This document shows positions 1 through 12,552 of a stretch of DNA of 64,000 nucleotides, one piece after another. This stretch comes from Pagrus major (lineage: Eukaryota; Chordata; Actinopteri; Spariformes; Sparidae). The notes beneath the pieces are model-generated. The model did no database searches. It was not told where the DNA came from and was given only the letters and a program-made list of their open reading frames with translations. Each line of letters starts with the position of its first letter. Within the stretch, counting starts at the first letter, position 1. Where the stretch lies: the NCBI RefSeq assembly GCF_040436345.1, contig NC_133235.1, forward strand, positions 18,004,660 through 18,068,659, in the 5' to 3' direction. The translations under genes were made by a program, and so were the position numbers.

Positions 1-248
1 ATTCAACAGATGTGGTTCACTCACCGTCAGATGACAGCATTGCACTATTTTCTTTCAGAGCTTTTCATTAATACAAACATTATCATTACATGTCTCAGTG
101 GTGAAAGTGAATTTCTGGATAATTATTCCACAAAAACATACTCATACTGCCTCATAGCACAAAGGCTATACAGTCGGGGTAGACGGATAATCAGGGCTAA
201 TCAGTGTGGTGATTTATTTCTGTTAGATTGACAATGAAATAAACTAAC

Positions 249-440
249 TTAAAAATGAGCTACTTTGGCTCTGATGCATCATCCTGTCACTCAAGTGTCA
301 CACCTACAACAACATCTGATTGGTAACACGCCACAATTAACAGCCTATAAATACTGAATAATCAGAATCTGTAAAGTAACTAGTAACTAAATGTGTCAAA
401 TAAAGTAGCAGAAAATGGAAATACTCAGCTGTACTTGAGT
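249..440 (+). repeat. dispersed repeat family CTACTTTGGCTCTGATGC, copy 1
   Basis: Shares GCTACTTTGGCTCTGATGCA, a tctgattggtaac segment and aaagtaactagtaactaaat with the copies at 4030-4305 and 36781-37025. Confidence 0.65.
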
Positions 441-690
441 AAAAATGAATATTGATTGCAAATATCAGTTTTCAGTCTCCTTGATGAGCCGTATCAGTCG
501 ACCCCTGCTATACAGCAGTGAAATACATTTAGTTTCTTAAAGGTCATAGCTCATGAGTGGTGTTTGAATTGCATGACAAGAGAAAATGCACTCAGTTGTC
601 AGACCCCTGTAGTTCAGGACACACATTTCTGTCATTTCCTGCTCTGATTTGTGTTATTTTGTGATTAATGTATATTTTTCTCTCCTTTAG

Positions 691-752
691 ATGATCAGAA
701 CGAGCTGATTGTTTGGTCGGAGGGGTCGATAACAGCAGGAGGTGTGTCAGCG
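691..752 (+). other. myrip: myrip 5' untranslated part of the first coding exon
   Basis: A pyrimidine-rich acceptor (ctctcctttag) ends at 690, so this exon is spliced to an upstream noncoding exon that lies left of the window. The reading frame stays open from the acceptor to the ATG at 753, so an N-terminal extension is formally possible. The conserved family start is the ATG at 753. Confidence 0.7.
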
Positions 753-3700
753 ATGGGCCGTAAGTTAGATCTGTCCGGACTGACGGACAACGAGGCGGAG
801 CATGTGCTGCAGGTGGTGCAGAGGGACATGAGGCTACGCAAGAAGGAGGAGGAGCGCCTCAGGTCGGTTCTGATGACCTCTGATGTTCGCTTCACTTACT
901 TGGTTCTTTACATATTCATGGAGTGACTCATTCGATTGTGATTACTCACCCTGTTAACACATGACACTGAAAGTCTATATTTACTCTGGTAAATATTTTT
1001 ACTTTGGTGTGGATCTGGATAAAGGGACAGATCCAGGAATTTTTCTAACTGTCCTTAACACTGTGAGAGAGGGAGTTTCTCAGTGTTTTTGTTCATTTCT
1101 CAGGGAATAATGCACGGTGGTCAGGTGTATTTAGGTGGCTGGTATCTATGACTGAGTGCAATTTGATGTGGATCCTAGATCTGGTGAGCTTAAATTCTGG
1201 TTAAGCAGTTATGGGTGATACAGGGTCATGGAGTTTGATATTAGATTAGTCTTGATTGATTTAAAGGGGATTGTTGATTGTTGTTGATTGTAGGTATGCA
1301 CTCTGAAAACTGAAAACAGCGTTCTGCTGAAACTCACTGTAAAGATCAGTAACAGTGAGGGGATCACATTGTGATTTACATGCGAGGCATTTTCAGACCT
1401 CTGTGGGTATTTTCCATCGTGCCTCTTTGCTCTGAAGTGTTTCCTCAACACATTGGACAGGAAGCGACCTCCCTTTCCTGTTGCACTCAGACCAGCTTGC
1501 TCAAAACTTCCACCCTCCCTTCAGAGCCCAAACACAATACGTATGAGCACAGAGACAGAGTAGTATGCTAGGGCGTGTTTGAACTGAGTCTCTTTGGTCT
1601 GAAAATGAGTGGGGTACATAATAGAAGGAAATGATTTGTCTGCTTGTAAGTGAGTAAGAATAACATGGTTATCTCATTTGTTTCGGACTCTTTTATCTCG
1701 CTCCTTGTGTTTTTATTCCCACACACATTATTCTAAAAAGGCTTTTAGTAATCTAAGAATTCAATCAAAAGATAAGAAATTGGTCCTCACATACAAGATT
1801 AACTTAATAGCTGTGAATTCCTGAAGATTTCCAGACAGAGGAATGTTTTAATGTGGAATTTGGCTCGAGCCTTGTTTACTACGTGACACACACTGTTTGT
1901 TGTGTTGTTGTTTAGGGTTTTTGCGGTGGAGGTTCATATATACTGTGATATTTGTTGTAATGACAGAAGCTCTCAACAACAGTGATACATTCTGTGATGA
2001 AGTAATAATAGTTGCAGTCCTGTGTAGAGTCTGTTTTCACTCATGCACAGTCATGAGGATGCACATGGATGACGCGACACACAGTACTATTCCACTGACA
2101 GACTGGTGGCGGTAATGTGCCTAGAATAACAACAATGCACCATAACCTTCATTTTTAAACTGTCCATAATGAGTACAAATCAGGAGTACAATGCAGACCA
2201 GTGGATCTTTACAAATCCTGGCGCCTACATTACCCACAATGCAACTTAGCCAGTGAGTGACGTCACTGGAGGTGATTCATCAGATTAAATGCAGCTTCCT
2301 CTGGAGCCACAAAAGGCTTTCTACAACTTTTTCCACATATGCAGTCGTGCTCCTGTAAACACACTTTAATGTGTAAAATTGGTGGAGGCACCCTTTAAAT
2401 GTCCTTGTGATTAATGTGGAGAACTTTCTACTTTCTCTAACTCTAATTGTGGCAAGCAAGGTGCTTAATTACAGATAATCTTGTTGTTGTTTACTGCACC
2501 CGGTCTGACATTTGGCTCACAGGAGGACATTTTTAAACACATTCATACTGATTTCTTTAATAGCGATGAAACTTATGTTTAACCTGCTAAATAATGTCAG
2601 ACACATCCACACCAGCTCACTTCTTCAGCAGAAGTACATTAGCAGATAAGGTCACGTACCATCTTCAGTTATCACATCCTCACTCCTCCGGTTGTCAAGT
2701 GTGCTCTGACTTCGTGCACCCTGCCTTCAATTCCTGCACCGTCGACCCCCCTGAGATGAAATCCAGGAGCCTCACTGGCAGTCGATGACTGATAGATGGT
2801 GGAGTATAGGGGAGTAATCAGTGTCCAGAGTTGAAGTGCAGAAAGGAATACAGATGGGAGGTCAGTATATTGCTGAATACTGCTGCTTGTGTCTTTGCCT
2901 TCCTTAAGTTATCTATGATTTCTGATCTGGACTGAGTCGTGGGTGACACTTTCCATCAGGGTGCACATATTAAAGCAGGGATGCGATAGAGGGCCATACT
3001 GACTGACAAAATGTAAGCGAAGGGCCACAAATTGGGCAACTGAATGAAGACAGACTGACGTTTTTGGACTGACCTTTGTTGTCTGGGCAGAGTATGCCAG
3101 CTGCCTCCATCATGCAGTCTTTCAGAAATGCACCATCAGAGAAAGGCTTGCTCTGTTTCAGGAGCTTCTATGACAGCACTCAGCTAACTTTCGTTGTTGA
3201 TTCTTGGACGGTCGACTGCTTTGTAAAAATATTTTGCCTGGCGATGAAGCTGGAACGCAGTTTCAGGGCTTTTTCTTGTCTTCCCTGCAACGACAAGTTT
3301 ACGGCATAATTAGGATGCTTGGTTGAAAAAAATGTCTTTTAATGTTGTGTTCCTTGAACACTGTGATACATACTGCCTGTGAACCAACACTTGTGATGAA
3401 ATATTTAGATATCCACTCTCAGTTAAAAGTGCTGCATTCTGTCAATTTTTCACATTTTTGAAGCATTAAGGCCTAAATATGCCTCTGTCTTGACAACCAC
3501 TATTGTAACTTGTCAGTTAAGGTGAGTGAGCAAGAGTCAACTTGAGGCCTATTGTCCAATCAAAATGCAGACATCGCTCTCTGTTGGAATCAAGCTAATT
3601 AGCAATGCAGACTCACTGTAGCCGTCGCCCTCGAGATTCATTAACTTGCGGGCCGGATTGAGAGGTGTGTATTAAAGGATAGTATGTGGTGTGAAGTTTC

Positions 3701-5162
3701 AGCTTTGCAGCAAAACAGCGTTGCAGCATTCTCCTAGACAACTGAAGTAGATGGGGATTTGTTTATAAAACGTAAAAAACAACCAAAAATAAAACATAGA
3801 ATGGCTCCATACAGCTCATTCAGTCGTTTAGGAGAATGATGTCATCCTGAGATGTTTCTTCAAAAAATAGCTCAGGATGAAGTTAGCAAGATTAATGTGG
3901 GTTATTATAACAGCTGGGCTTAACTAACGCAGATACTAATCACACCTGTTTAGAGCCTGTACATATTTAAAATAATCTGCATTCATGGTTTGAAGTATTC
4001 CAACGTAATCCTTTTTAAAGGATTAGTCTTTTCTGTTAGTTTGCCGATAAATTAATATAAAAATGTGCTACTTTGGCTCTGATGCAGCATCCTCTCACAC
4101 AATGTCCTGCCCACAACAATATCTGATTGGTAACATGTCACAATTAACAACCCATAAACAATAAAATAATCTCAATCTGCAAAGTAACTAGTAACTAAAT
4201 TTATCAAATAAATGTAGTGGAGAGGAAGAATAAAGTAGCAGAAAAAGGAAATACTCAAGTAAAGTACCTGGAAATTGTACTTAAGAACAGTATTTGAGTA
4301 AATTGTTCACTCAGGTTTACAGTTTCCTTGATTTCTAATAATCTGCATCAGTATCGGCCCTGAAAAAGCCACATCTGTCGATACCTAACTCAGACTTTAC
4401 ACTTTTTGTGTGTTTGTACATGTATTTTAATGTGTAAAGTTGTGTTTTATTTTCTACCTTTTTGAGTTTTGATTTTGTGATTTATTTCCCTGAGTAATTA
4501 AAGTATTAGCATCAAATCGAGTACTTAAAGTACTAGAAGTTAAAGTACTTGTTGTGCAGAATGGCCCATTTCAGAATAACATTTATTATATTATTGAATT
4601 ATAAGTAGCTTGTGAATGACACCAAGGGATCATATAAAGTTTTATCTTTATCCGTAATAAAGGTTATGCATCATTATTTATTTGATTATATTTTGTGTAA
4701 TTAGTCTGAATATAAATGCTCTTAATGTAATCGAGTAAAAAGTAAAATATGTGCCTGAAAAATGCACAAATACAGCAGTTGAGTAAATGTGCGTCGTTAC
4801 TTCTAACATTGATATATTTGGAAACGTCTCAGACACAACACAATAAGATTTAACTAAGTAAACACCTCTAAAACCGGAGGATTTGTTGTTGTATCAGATT
4901 GCATTCGTTTCAGCCAGGTGTCCCTGGTAACTGATTGTGTAAGCTGTGTGGTGTTCCAAAAAAAAAAGCTTTTCGTTAGATTGAAGAAATGTGTGTCTGT
5001 CTGACTATAAATGAGTTATAAAATGTGGCGGACTGTGTTTGTCTCCTTCAGTCTTCCAGCAGAAAACCTCGTCCTCAAACAGCCACAGTTCACTGCCCCT
5101 GCACCTGACAATGACTTGCGGATTGCTGGCATGTGTTTCTCTGCTGTAACACCCTCCCACAC

Positions 5163-5255
<93 letters not shown>

Positions 5256-8200
5256 CGCTTGGCACCTCCGGAGTGCACACACACATGCAGAGTGTTAGCG
5301 TGGATGCTAATCCTGCCTGATTGGGAGAGGAAGTCTGTGGAGGAGAAGTTGTGATCGGTGTGACAGGAAAATCAGTCCTGAAAGAAAACACAGAAAACAA
5401 ATGATGAGACAGAAAAAAGACGTTTGACGTGTTCGTTGAATCCTCAAAATGATTAACCCGGATATGATTCATCAAACACTATTCTGAGTATTTTGTAAAA
5501 AAGTTCCAGGGTTTTACAACAGCTATATTTTCTTACAAATGCGACAGTCATCTTCCTTAAAGAAAAAAAAAAACCCAGATCTTTTAAAATCTTTAAAGAC
5601 GAAAAAAATAAGCAGTTATCCATTCACAGAAATGTAAGTGCACATTAGTGGACGTCACATCAGCTTATCTCCAAGAAACAGACTTTTTGTGAGGATTATT
5701 GCAGCTGACACAGCTCGAGTCTCTCCCTGTTTGTTCTGTTCTCATGCCTGAAGCTGTAAAGCTCCTTTAGACGAGGCTGTGTGAGGACAGAGCTGCGCTT
5801 TAGATGAGCGAGCCACTGATGGACATGTGTGTCTCATGTGTCATCGATATTCAGACGACAAATAATGAATGTTGTTGTAACGTCCACTGTTTGCTTCTCA
5901 GCTGCAGTTTTGTGTTAACACTGGATGCTACTGTGTGTTTGTATATTTATCCTGCATGTTACTCCAATATGTTGCATCTTGCTGTGGCTGTGTGCGTTTG
6001 ACCCTGCACAAATGTTTGTGTATGATCTGCCTCAGCGCTATTTATACCATCCAGTGAGCTTCAGTCATGCAGCGTGCTGCCGTAGAGAGGGGGCAGCCAG
6101 AGGGAGACTCTATGTGATGTGTCGAGCTCGAATGATTTGTACGCTGTCAATTTTAGAAGTTGACTTTAAAAAACTTAGAAAACCGATAAGCTCAGAGTTA
6201 CCAAGTAGACCATTATATAAGCTTAAAAGTTTTAAAAACTTTATTTGGTCATTTTGAGGTAATCAGTTCCCTCGGTTTTTTTTTTTATTTATTTATTTTT
6301 TTTAAGCGAAGTCGCTCCATCAGATTTTACGGTTTAGTTCATCCCACAACAGTTTTGATAATTGTTCAGTCGTTCAGCTCGTGTATTTAAAGAATAATGT
6401 AGTAAAGTTCCAGCTTCCCAAAAGTGAATTTTTGCTTACAGTATCTTTGGGTTTGGACAACTTTCTGAACAACATTTAAAGCAGCAATTTGTAAGATATG
6501 GACACAATTGTAGTTGCTTTTTTGATCACAGGAGCGGAGAAGTGGAGCTCCATACCTACAAACATTACAGATTTGCAGTGTTTTAAGCTTAAGTTTTGGC
6601 CAAAATCAGCACAAAAGTGTCTCTAATATCACTAACTGTCTATCATACTGATTCTACTTTTTATACTGATGGACCGTTATGCATTGTGATGTTTTTATGT
6701 AGTGAAGTTGATGTTCACCTGCCCAGGGACAACAGATGAGAGACGTAAAGTGGCGAGTTTGCTACTTAGTCAAATAAATAAACAAAATACACTCACAAAT
6801 GTCAAGAAGGGAAATATTTTTACACCTATTTTCCTTAACAAAGAAAATACAACCGTACACCATCTGAATCCAAGTTTCTCTCTCTTACTGAAATAAGACG
6901 AGCTTAATAGCCTCATTAATCCGTCTTAAAACGCTCAATTCTAACTCAACATAAAGTAAACAAAACTCACCAAAACAGTCTTGATTTGTCTGTGACCATG
7001 TCCACGTCAGGAGAGACTTCATGTTCCCTGCACATATTTTTATATGTGCATTTATCGGCATTTCAGACACGAGCAAAGATTCAGTATTGTGCTTGAAGCT
7101 CGTTATGGAGAAGCTAATTGTTTGCTTAAACTTTGATTTTCAAACTAAGCTCAGGCTCAAGCTAAGTCAACTTTGAAGCCCACAGTCTCTGTTCTGTTAT
7201 CTTGCCTGTGTCCTCGTGTTGTCAGCCTCCATCAATCTCCAGCAGTAATCACCTATAAATGATTCAGTCACGGATGATGCTCCTGCAGGCCTGATGTGAA
7301 AATAATGGATTTTTTTGACACTTTCCTTCGGGCGCCGCTTACACCAGTTTCCATTCGTCTCCCTTCTGCCTCCATCCATCTTGTTTTTTAGGTTTTTTTG
7401 CTTTTTTTCTTCTTCCATCGTCTGGAAACTTCTGTTTCAGATGTGGTGTTTGATGCTTCAGCAGTGTTTGAATGCAGGAAAACTTGCAGGATGTGCACAT
7501 AAATGTTAAAGTTTTGCATTTATCAGGTGAGTGTATGAGATCTGTAGTGATGACAATGTTTTGCTCTGCTAAAAATGTTAAAATACAACGGATTTTGAGA
7601 TTATGCGCAAGTAGTGAGACATGAGAGATGTGACAGACACAGGAACGACACGATATGAGAAAAACAAAACAAACAAACAAACAAACAAAGCAGAAAAGAC
7701 AGTGTAAACAACTGACAAATAGACGAACAAGCACATAAAAATCACACTACATGGCATGTTGAGGCTGTTGAAGGGTAGTTGAGCATGCGTGTTCAAAAGC
7801 AGGAAAAGGGGGAATTGCAATTTAAAACTTGGTAAATGATAGAAAAGAACAAACAAAGAGAATTAAAAAGGTCCAAAATAAATGATGAAACTGTTGCTTA
7901 AGCAGTGATGCATGTTTATGATACTCTGCCATGGGGAGACAGAAAAGCTGCTGCTGCTGTCGAGGAAACACACCGATGTATTATTCATCACAGCTTCCTC
8001 CTCTAACCTTTACATGAGCGCAGCAGGAGGCATTTAAATGAACGTGAAATGATGATCTGACATTCATGAACCAGAATTCCTTTTTTTATTTATTTATTTT
8101 TGACCACCCGGGGATTAATAATGTGCATCAGGGGAAATATTGCTGCTCTTTATAATCCTCATTCACCTTTTAAATGATGTTTATAAAATGATGAACTGAC

Positions 8201-11200
8201 CGACTTTGTGGAAGCACTTTAATTTCTGCCCCATTTTCATTAAAGGATCAGCGTGACTGGCTGTGTGTTGACGTGCACTCCATGTCCTCATCGTCATAAT
8301 CATCCTATTTCACTCACGATTGTTGCTTTATCCACAGAGAGGAACTGTTTCGTCCCTGTCTCCTTCCACAGACATAAATATTCTGCATTTTTTCCTCTCA
8401 TTTTGTACAACTCTCTCTCTCTCTCTCATACACACACATACACACACACACACACACACACCCACACATCCCTGGTATCTTCCTCCCTCTGAGCATCCCT
8501 CTCCCTCCTCCCCACAGTGAACTGAAGCAGGAGCTGGACGAGGAGGGCAGTCGCTGCCTCCTGCTGTCACGGCAGAGTTGCTTCAACCAGCGCTGCTGCA
8601 TCCGCTGCTGCTCGCCCTTCACCTTCCTGCTCAACCCCAAGCGCAAGTGCTGCGACTGCCACTACAACGTCTGCAAGGCCTGCCGGGTCTACAACAAGCG
8701 GGACAAAGCCTGGCTCTGCTCCTCCTGCCAGAAGAGCAGGTAAGGTTGGAAGTGGTGGTGGTAGAGGGATTCAGAGTGTGTGTGTGTGTGCCAAGTACAT
8801 GAGGCTAAGTTAAGGATGAGAGGCTGACGTCAAAGGTTGTTAAGGTCTTAACTCTGCTGCTGGAGAGATGGATTTAGCACTTATTACATACAACACAGTC
8901 AGTAAGATACAGTGCAGGATGAAGCTGCCGCTGGATGAAATATGACACAGAGAGAAGGACTTACAAGGTAGTGTTGGAAGAAAAACTGTATGTAGAAAGA
9001 CAATTTTCCACCTTTCTTCATTACAAATTGTCTTTTGACGCAGCCGCTCTGTTGCCGGGTGTATCATGTCGATATTTGGGGATTTTTATGTTTGAACCAC
9101 TAGCTCAGATGTGACATGTTTGTTTTATGATTTCATTGGATAGACTGGAAAATATGTGCAGTGATTGTGATGTAGTGATTAAGACTGAATGATTTACATT
9201 TTGGACAGCTGACTTTTTCTTTTGATAGGATAAGACTGGTGTTGTGTTTACAACACTTGTCACATTTACCCACTCATACACTGATGGCAGAGGCTGCCGT
9301 GCAATGTGCCAACTGCTCATCAGGAGCAATTTTGGGGTTCAGTATCTTGCTCAAGGATACTTTGACATGCAGCCGGGGAACCAGCAATTACTGGTCGACC
9401 TGCTCTACCTCCTGAGCCACAGCCGCCCCAGTGATGATAGCATTTGATAATTAAAATTGCTGTCATTAAAGAACAAAGTTGTGACAGATGTAGAGACCTT
9501 TGTATTTCAACAAGGAACTTCCCGTTTTCATCAACCTTCGTGGCCATTCGGGCACAGATTTCTTAGTTTATGAGTTGCAACTTGAACGCACAACGAAGTC
9601 CCTGTCAGCACCCACACACTGCCGAACATAGCGATGTAGATTTCAAAGTTTAGGAGGTGCATCTGATTGTAACGGCAAGTCCCTGTCCCTGTGTGTGTGA
9701 TACTATCAAACTCTGACACAGACAGACAGCAGAGGACAGTAAGTAGTGCTCCCGTAAATGACACCAAAATGCAGCGAGACTCCAACAATGCGTTAGTCTG
9801 TCTTCTGTGGCTCTCATGTCCTTTGCTTTCTACTGAGGAAGTACATATGTTTGAAACAGCTCACAGGGTCATTCCATGCCAAGTCACTTAGTGCCTCTCA
9901 GTTCATGTCATGGATTTTCTTGAAGAAAATCATGTTGAACCTTTTATGAAATTCATGAGACCTTGTAAAATCCTGTAGCTATACTATGATTTTTTTAAAG
10001 TTTGGCCCTCAGAGCTAAATTTTAGCATTTTTGTGATTTTCTCTATGTGTATTTTGAAACATCCGAATCGCTTATTTTTCACTGTTCACAAATTTTGGTT
10101 CTGTGTCGTAGTAATGTCGTTCTGTCACAGAAGTTATGTGGTCCTGCATAAAAAAATGAGTGCCATAGACCTTAAATATAGCTTCAGAGCTGAAAAACCC
10201 ACTTTTTGGGGTTTTATCGATTGTAGTCAGTTAATTTCCTTGAAACTTTTTTATGTGAAAGTGTGGATAATCATTGTATAAATATAAAATATTCAAAGAT
10301 GTTATATAACTCCATCATTTATAATTTTTTCTAACTTTTCACTGGCTGTGATGTTACATTCAGTGGTTTTATTTCATCAGTAGATATTTGTGCTGTGTTG
10401 ACTTCAAGGTTTTCTATCTGTCTGATGCCTATTGAGCCTGTTTTTCATCAGGTTCTGGATATTTACAAGTGAAAGCTTGTAATGGCTTCAAGGTTTTCTG
10501 CTGGACAGTTTTTAATAAATGATGCTCAACGTGAGTAAATTGTATATGCTGCAGATGAATGCACATTATGTACTCCACTTTACAGCAGGTCAGTGTATGT
10601 CAGACTAAACATAAACTACAGTGCCAACGTTCATGGTTATAAAGGGACATGTCACCCAGTGCTAAAAGTACGACTCTTCGATGTGGTTTTATAGTTTTGA
10701 GACAGATTGGATGACTAGATGACTCAACTTACTTGCTGACTAATAATTCGATGATGGATCTTTTTTTAAATTAGTGTTGTTTGAATTAATATGATTTATA
10801 TGACTGCATCTCAAAAGTTGTGATTTCTGTCTCGTAACCCAGGAGGACTAGCTGACATCACGGCATAAGCTAATGGTGATGCTAATAAACAAATAACAAT
10901 AAATAAATACTGCAGAGACCCAAAGTTGCTTCTCTACACCTGCCTAGTCTGCTCTGGATGATGGGTGGCTGCAGATATCCCAGCAGGCTTTGGGCAGAAG
11001 GAGGGGGCAGTCATCACAATAACAAACACCCACAGTGTGAGTAATTAAACCTGTCAAATCACCTGAGAACCTGCAGAAAGACGCACACAGACACAGGGAG
11101 AACAAGCAAAATCCAAACAGAAAGGATCGAACCAAGCACCTCTTAGTTTATGTCGTGACCTAAAATTAATGAGAAGAGTTGACGAGAGCTGGTTGTTAAA

Positions 11201-12552
11201 CCTCCCTGACAGTCTCCTCCACCGGTCTGTCTGAGGAGACGCACAGACTGGACGAGGTGGGTCACACTCGAAGACTGTGTGTGCGTGTCACCTCCACCTC
11301 CTGTCAAAACACTCCCTGTACACACACTCACTCAGCCTCCTTCACACTCAGGCGCACAGTGAACAGATGGCAACTAATTTAGCATGCTGACATGAATATC
11401 TCTGCAGTGCCCCACAGCTGTCATTCCTCAACATTCAATTACATCCAACTTCATTTTAATCGTGAAAGTTGAAACGTGGAGGTGAGACATGAATCTGTCA
11501 TTCATAAATTAGATCTACATGAAAACCCACTTCGATAATACACCTGTTAGATTAATAATACATGACAATGTGTTCAACTGACATGACTTTAAACACGAGA
11601 AGAAACTCTGGATTCACTAATTGGATTCTCACTGGGGTACAGATCTGAATCAGTCAAACAGACGGTAAACTTCTCCTAAATTTAAAGCCTTTTCCTTTAA
11701 ATGCAGTAGAAACAGTTGCTTACTTACACATCCGACAGTTAAGGAACAACATTATCATTTATTTGAAGTCATGTTTCTGTCCATCCGTCAAATGTATGTG
11801 CAATATTCACTGTCCTCTTAGCTCTGTTTTTGGTTTCCACCAGCTCCTGATTGAAATATATATTTCTTTAGCTGCTAAATGCTCCATTATGTTCAGTAGC
11901 TTATTGCAAACTTTGTCAGTCCGCTGTTTGGTGCTGAGAAGGTAGTGTACACTAGGGTTTTCACAAATTTTCACTTCAAACAGCTCCCTCTCCAACTTGT
12001 GGCTGTGGGATGTAACTTTTAAGTGTTGGACATACAGGATTTTATTCCTTCTGTTTAACTACCTTTAAATATTCTACAGTTACTGTAATAACAACAAAAT
12101 AATGAAGCTGACAGAATAATTGTTGTATCCTGAAATAATGTCACATATCCTGCTTTATCACTGCTATTATAATCCATACACTAACTCTAAAATGTCATGA
12201 GATTTGCGCGGTACAATAACCTTCTCAGAAAATATCAAGCTTTCATGCTTCCTGTGCAAACCAACCGTCTCTGGAAGTATTTTATTATCTGGTATTAGCG
12301 TTACGAATGGCCATTAAGCAACTGAATTGGAGACCAGTGTGTTGACAAAGGATCACAGTCCGATACACATTGATAACATTTGTAAAGTTCAGGTCTGTCT
12401 GTGTGTCTCTCACAGGTTGTTGAAGACTCAGTCACTGGAGTGGTTCTACACGAACGTGAAGCAGCGCTTCAAGAGGTTTGGCAGCGCCAAAGTGCTGAAG
12501 ACTCTTTACAGGAAGCACCTGGTGGAGCACAGCGCGCTTTCAGAGCTTACTG
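753..12552 (+). CDS. myrip: myrip exons 1-3: Rab27-binding domain with zinc finger
   Basis: Exon 1 (753-862) encodes the first Rab-binding helix. It ends in phase 2, and the joined codon gives ERLSELKQ as in the mammalian protein. Exon 2 (8518-8739) encodes the cysteine pairs of a FYVE-related zinc finger (CCIRC, KCCDC, VCKAC, LCSSC). Exon 3 (12416-12552) encodes [18 protein letters not shown] and then [11 protein letters not shown]. The W-F of SLEWFY corresponds to the residues known in this family to sit in the Rab27 pocket. All four cysteine pairs are present, so the domain looks intact. The introns are long (7.7 and 3.7 kb) and full of repeats. Confidence 0.93.

Larger units (their letters stand above)
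863..8517 (+). other. myrip intron 1 (7.7 kb), repeat-rich, no gene seen
   Basis: It holds pieces of several dispersed repeat families listed separately (980-1200, 4030-4305, 6475-7060), a long CA microsatellite at 5165-5254, and a CT/CA tract just before exon 2. Short open frames here are chance or microsatellite products. I see no conserved coding segment on either strand. Confidence 0.7.
8740..12415 (+). other. myrip intron 2, no gene seen
   Basis: Contains an antisense SINE (about 9240-9432) and a dispersed repeat (11825-11960). The rest is AT-rich sequence with no recognisable coding or RNA feature. Confidence 0.65.

Noticed and set aside
744..752. Start at GTG 744 for myrip
   Set aside because: The conserved family start is the ATG at 753; non-ATG initiation has no support here.
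5005..5475. Open frames of 64-156 codons across the CA tract
   Set aside because: Produced by the dinucleotide repeat (Thr-His or Cys-Val runs) on both strands; no other coding signal.
7339..7856. Minus-strand Cys/Phe-rich frames of 92-131 codons in myrip intron 1
   Set aside because: They run over a T-rich, CAAA-repeat region with no conserved motif or splice partner.
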